From Arabidopsis thaliana (taxonomy: Eukaryota; Streptophyta; Magnoliopsida; Brassicales; Brassicaceae), in the NCBI RefSeq assembly GCF_000001735.4, contig NC_003071.7:13571151-13635150 (forward strand): a DNA stretch of 64,000 bases, given 5' to 3'. Every line of letters starts with the position of its first letter. The stretch's first letter is position 1. The position numbers and the translations under genes were made by a program. The notes beneath the pieces are model-generated. The model ran no database searches. It was not told the DNA's origin and worked only from the letters and a program-made list of their open reading frames with translations. This document shows positions 62,398 to 64,000 of this stretch, one piece after another.

Positions 62398-62760
62398 AAA
62401 GAGGTATATTCAATCTAGTATTTAAAGTGACTTTCGTAAATTTTACAAGTATATGTTATTTAATTATGGATTTTGAAAATTCTAATGAAATCTAGTGTTA
62501 TTAAAATAATAATTTAAAAATCTACCTTTAAATTCACTGTTATTAAAAATAATTTATGGATTTGATTTTTATAAGAATGTATTCAATCTAATATTTTAAG
62601 TGATTTGTGTAAAATTTATAAATTCTATGTTGTTCGATTATGGATTTGAAAAACTTTAATGAAATCTAGTATTATTGAACTAAAGATTTAAAATTCTATC
62701 TTAAAATCTATTGTTATTGAAAATAATTGGTAGATTTGATTCTTATTAATTTTGAAGGAT
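62398..62760. repeat. Two-copy ~173-bp tandem repeat, MITE-like
   Basis: The word attcaatcta(g/a)tattt(t)aa starts near 62408 and again near 62581, and the copies stay alignable through ttatggattttgaaaa-t--aatgaaatctagt-ttatt and ttgttattaaaaataatt-atggatttgattttta. The edge motif aaagaggtatattcaatct reappears inverted at about 63608-63626 (agatctaatacacctctt), as expected for the two ends of one element. Confidence 0.6.
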
Positions 62761-63222
62761 TTGAGAAAGTTCTTTAGTTAAAAATAACAAAATCGAAATT
62801 CATGGTCTTATATAGAATTTTAAAATATTTTATAATAAATCACATCAATTTTCCTAAAATCATCAAACTCATATAAAAACTAGCTAAAACTCAAATTGTA
62901 AGGTCCAAATTAATGAGTCAACTCAACTCAACTCAACTCAATCCATGAACCCTAATGAGTTGAAAATTTTGACTCAAATGAGTTGATGAGTCAAATGAGT
63001 TGATGAGTCAATTGGTTTGATGAGTAAAATGAGTTGGGTTGTAATGGTTAATGGTTTCAATGGTTTATCCAATTAACCCATCAAATTTTGTAAAATTGAA
63101 TTAAACCAACTAAAATCTCTAAACCAATGCCAATTTAAGTCTAACCAACACATCTAAACCAATTTAATAAAATTAATATTTTTCCAAATTTCTTAAATAT
63201 ACAAGCGATGAAATTGAGAAAA

Positions 63223-63347
63223 AGTAAACCCGTAATTTTTCCGCCAAAAACGTAAATCCGTGATTTTCCCGCCAAAAACGTAAATCCATGATTTTCCCGC
63301 CAAAAACGTAAACCCGAGATTTTCCCGCCAAAAACGTAAACCCGTAA
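63223..63347. repeat. 28-bp tandem repeat array, four full copies
   Basis: The units start gtaaacccgt / gtaaatccgt / gtaaatccat / gtaaacccga and each ends ccgccaaaaac. The period is exactly 28 bp in all intervals, followed by a partial fifth copy. The array lies inside the hAT-like element. Confidence 0.92.
63237..63332 (+). promoter_or_regulatory. Array of E2F-type binding sites
   Basis: Each 28-bp unit carries an E2F-like core: TTTCCCGCCAAA is perfect at 63265-63276, 63293-63304 and 63321-63332, and one-base variant TTTTCCGCCAAA at 63237-63248. TTTCCCGCCAAA is the classic E2F/DP consensus. The array lies about 630-730 bp upstream of the ATG at 63966. Binding or function is not shown by sequence. 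Confidence 0.6.
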
Positions 63348-63965
63348 AAAGTGGAATCCGTAAATATATTAAGTTTTGATGATAATGAATTAATAATGAT
63401 AATTATTTATTATTATTTTATAATAATAATTAATTAAATTATTACTTAAATGGGTTAACCCATTTAACAACTCAACCCATTAAATTAAATGAGTTATGGG
63501 TTGACTTAACCCATTTAACAAAATGAGTTGGATCAACCCATAACTCATTTAACCCTAAACTCATTTGATTATGAGTTGAGTTGAGTTGTGTTACCCATTT
63601 TGACACACTTAGATCTAATACACCTCTTTATTAATTTTAAAGGATTTGAGAAAATTTAAAAAGATTTATTTAGTTACATATATAAAAATTCAAATCTCAT
63701 ATTTTTACTGGAATTTGATTTTTTTTTTTTACAATAAATCACATAAAAAGACATTAAAACTCAAAATTATTTAAAATATAAGGTTCAATACATATTTTGT
63801 CAATAAAAATTTAATAAGCTGCTAATATAGTTCATGAGAAAAATCAAAAATTAATTTATCAATCGAAAAAAAAGACGAAGAAAAATTAATTTATCTACGT
63901 AGCGCAAGAGACGGAGTGTTGTTTATTTAAAGAAAAGAAAGAAAAAAAAAAGAACGAATATTAAA

Positions 63966-64000
63966 ATGGCGAGTCGCTCTCTTTTCTCTATCTCAATCTC
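63966..64000 (+). CDS. Start of next gene, probably chloroplast folate-biopterin transporter (truncated by window)
   Basis: An ATG with an A-rich context (tattaaaATGGCG) opens a frame that reads MASRSLFSISI to the window edge. The Ser-rich N-terminus suits a chloroplast transit peptide. The gene that follows the two GNATs in Arabidopsis is, as I recall, At2g32040, encoding the plastid folate/biopterin transporter. Only 11-12 codons are visible, so the call rests on order and start context. Confidence 0.45.
   Translation, partial: MASRSLFSISI

Larger units (their letters stand above)
62914..63606. mobile_element. Probable non-autonomous hAT-like element (MITE)
   Basis: About 690 bp with no coding capacity. 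Its left end is built from (actca)n at 62921-62941 and its right end from the inverse (gagtt)n at 63572-63588. Both flanks contain many dispersed subterminal gagttgatgagtcaaatgag / aacccatttaac words in mirrored orientation. The right end read inward (tgtgtcaaaatgggtaacac) looks like plant hAT ends. I could not define the 8-bp target duplication, so the limits and superfamily are tentative. Its flanks, 62740-62906 and 63623-63791, are related to each other, suggesting insertion into, or between, copies of another repeat. Confidence 0.5.

Noticed and set aside
63223..63347. 28-bp repeats considered as a CRISPR array
   Set aside because: The units are head to tail with no unique spacers, and the context is a plant nuclear transposon.

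Overview
The window is nuclear DNA of a flowering plant. Genes are split by short AT-rich GT-AG introns, intergenic DNA is AT-rich with dinucleotide runs, and the products include a CHX exchanger, callose synthase, plant defensin-like peptides, phytocystatin, a MUR3-type GT47 enzyme and a CVP2-type phosphatase. The gene order (CHX21, DUF936, CNX2 between two LCR genes, GSL03/CalS2, RAD50, cystatin, GT47, oil-body DUF1264, TOP3-beta, CVL1, two GNATs) is the one I know from Arabidopsis thaliana chromosome 2, around At2g31910 to At2g32040. The species call rests on recognition of genes and order; a close relative or another accession cannot be excluded.

Layout. 1-5.2 kb: the 3' part of CHX21 (+) runs convergently into a DUF936 gene (-), with 33 bp between the stop codons. 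5.2-12.3 kb: three small intronless genes (+) of little-known function, separated by long AT-rich gaps, one holding a tRNA-like/SINE-like fragment. 12.3-17.0 kb: two paralogous defensin-like genes (+) on either side of the molybdenum cofactor gene CNX2 (-). 18.4-28.9 kb: callose synthase CalS2/GSL3 (+), which I read as 42 coding exons, one followed by a GC-AG intron. 29.5-37.7 kb: RAD50 (+), 27 exons. 38.1-50.4 kb: four minus-strand genes, namely a secreted cystatin, a GT47 exostosin-type glycosyltransferase, an oil-body-associated (DUF1264) protein and topoisomerase III-beta. 54.2-56.9 kb: CVL1 (+), an inositol polyphosphate 5-phosphatase. 60.0-62.1 kb: tandem GNAT acetyltransferase genes (-). 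62.4-63.8 kb: a nested complex of MITE/hAT-like repeats containing a 28-bp tandem array with three perfect E2F-type sites. The window ends 35 bp into a coding start that fits the chloroplast folate/biopterin transporter gene.

The genes are independent eukaryotic transcription units, not an operon. They serve ion transport, Moco synthesis, callose deposition, DNA repair and topology, seed oil bodies, wall glycan synthesis and phosphoinositide signalling. Several members (CHX21, CalS2, DUF1264, CVL1) have close paralogues that I recall lying together on chromosome 1 near At1g05470-At1g05580, so the segment looks like half of an ancient duplicated block. I found no unknown multi-gene system. The most interesting non-genic items are the E2F-site array inside the transposon complex and a decayed duplicate of an exon with an intact-looking splice acceptor in the DUF1264 gene.
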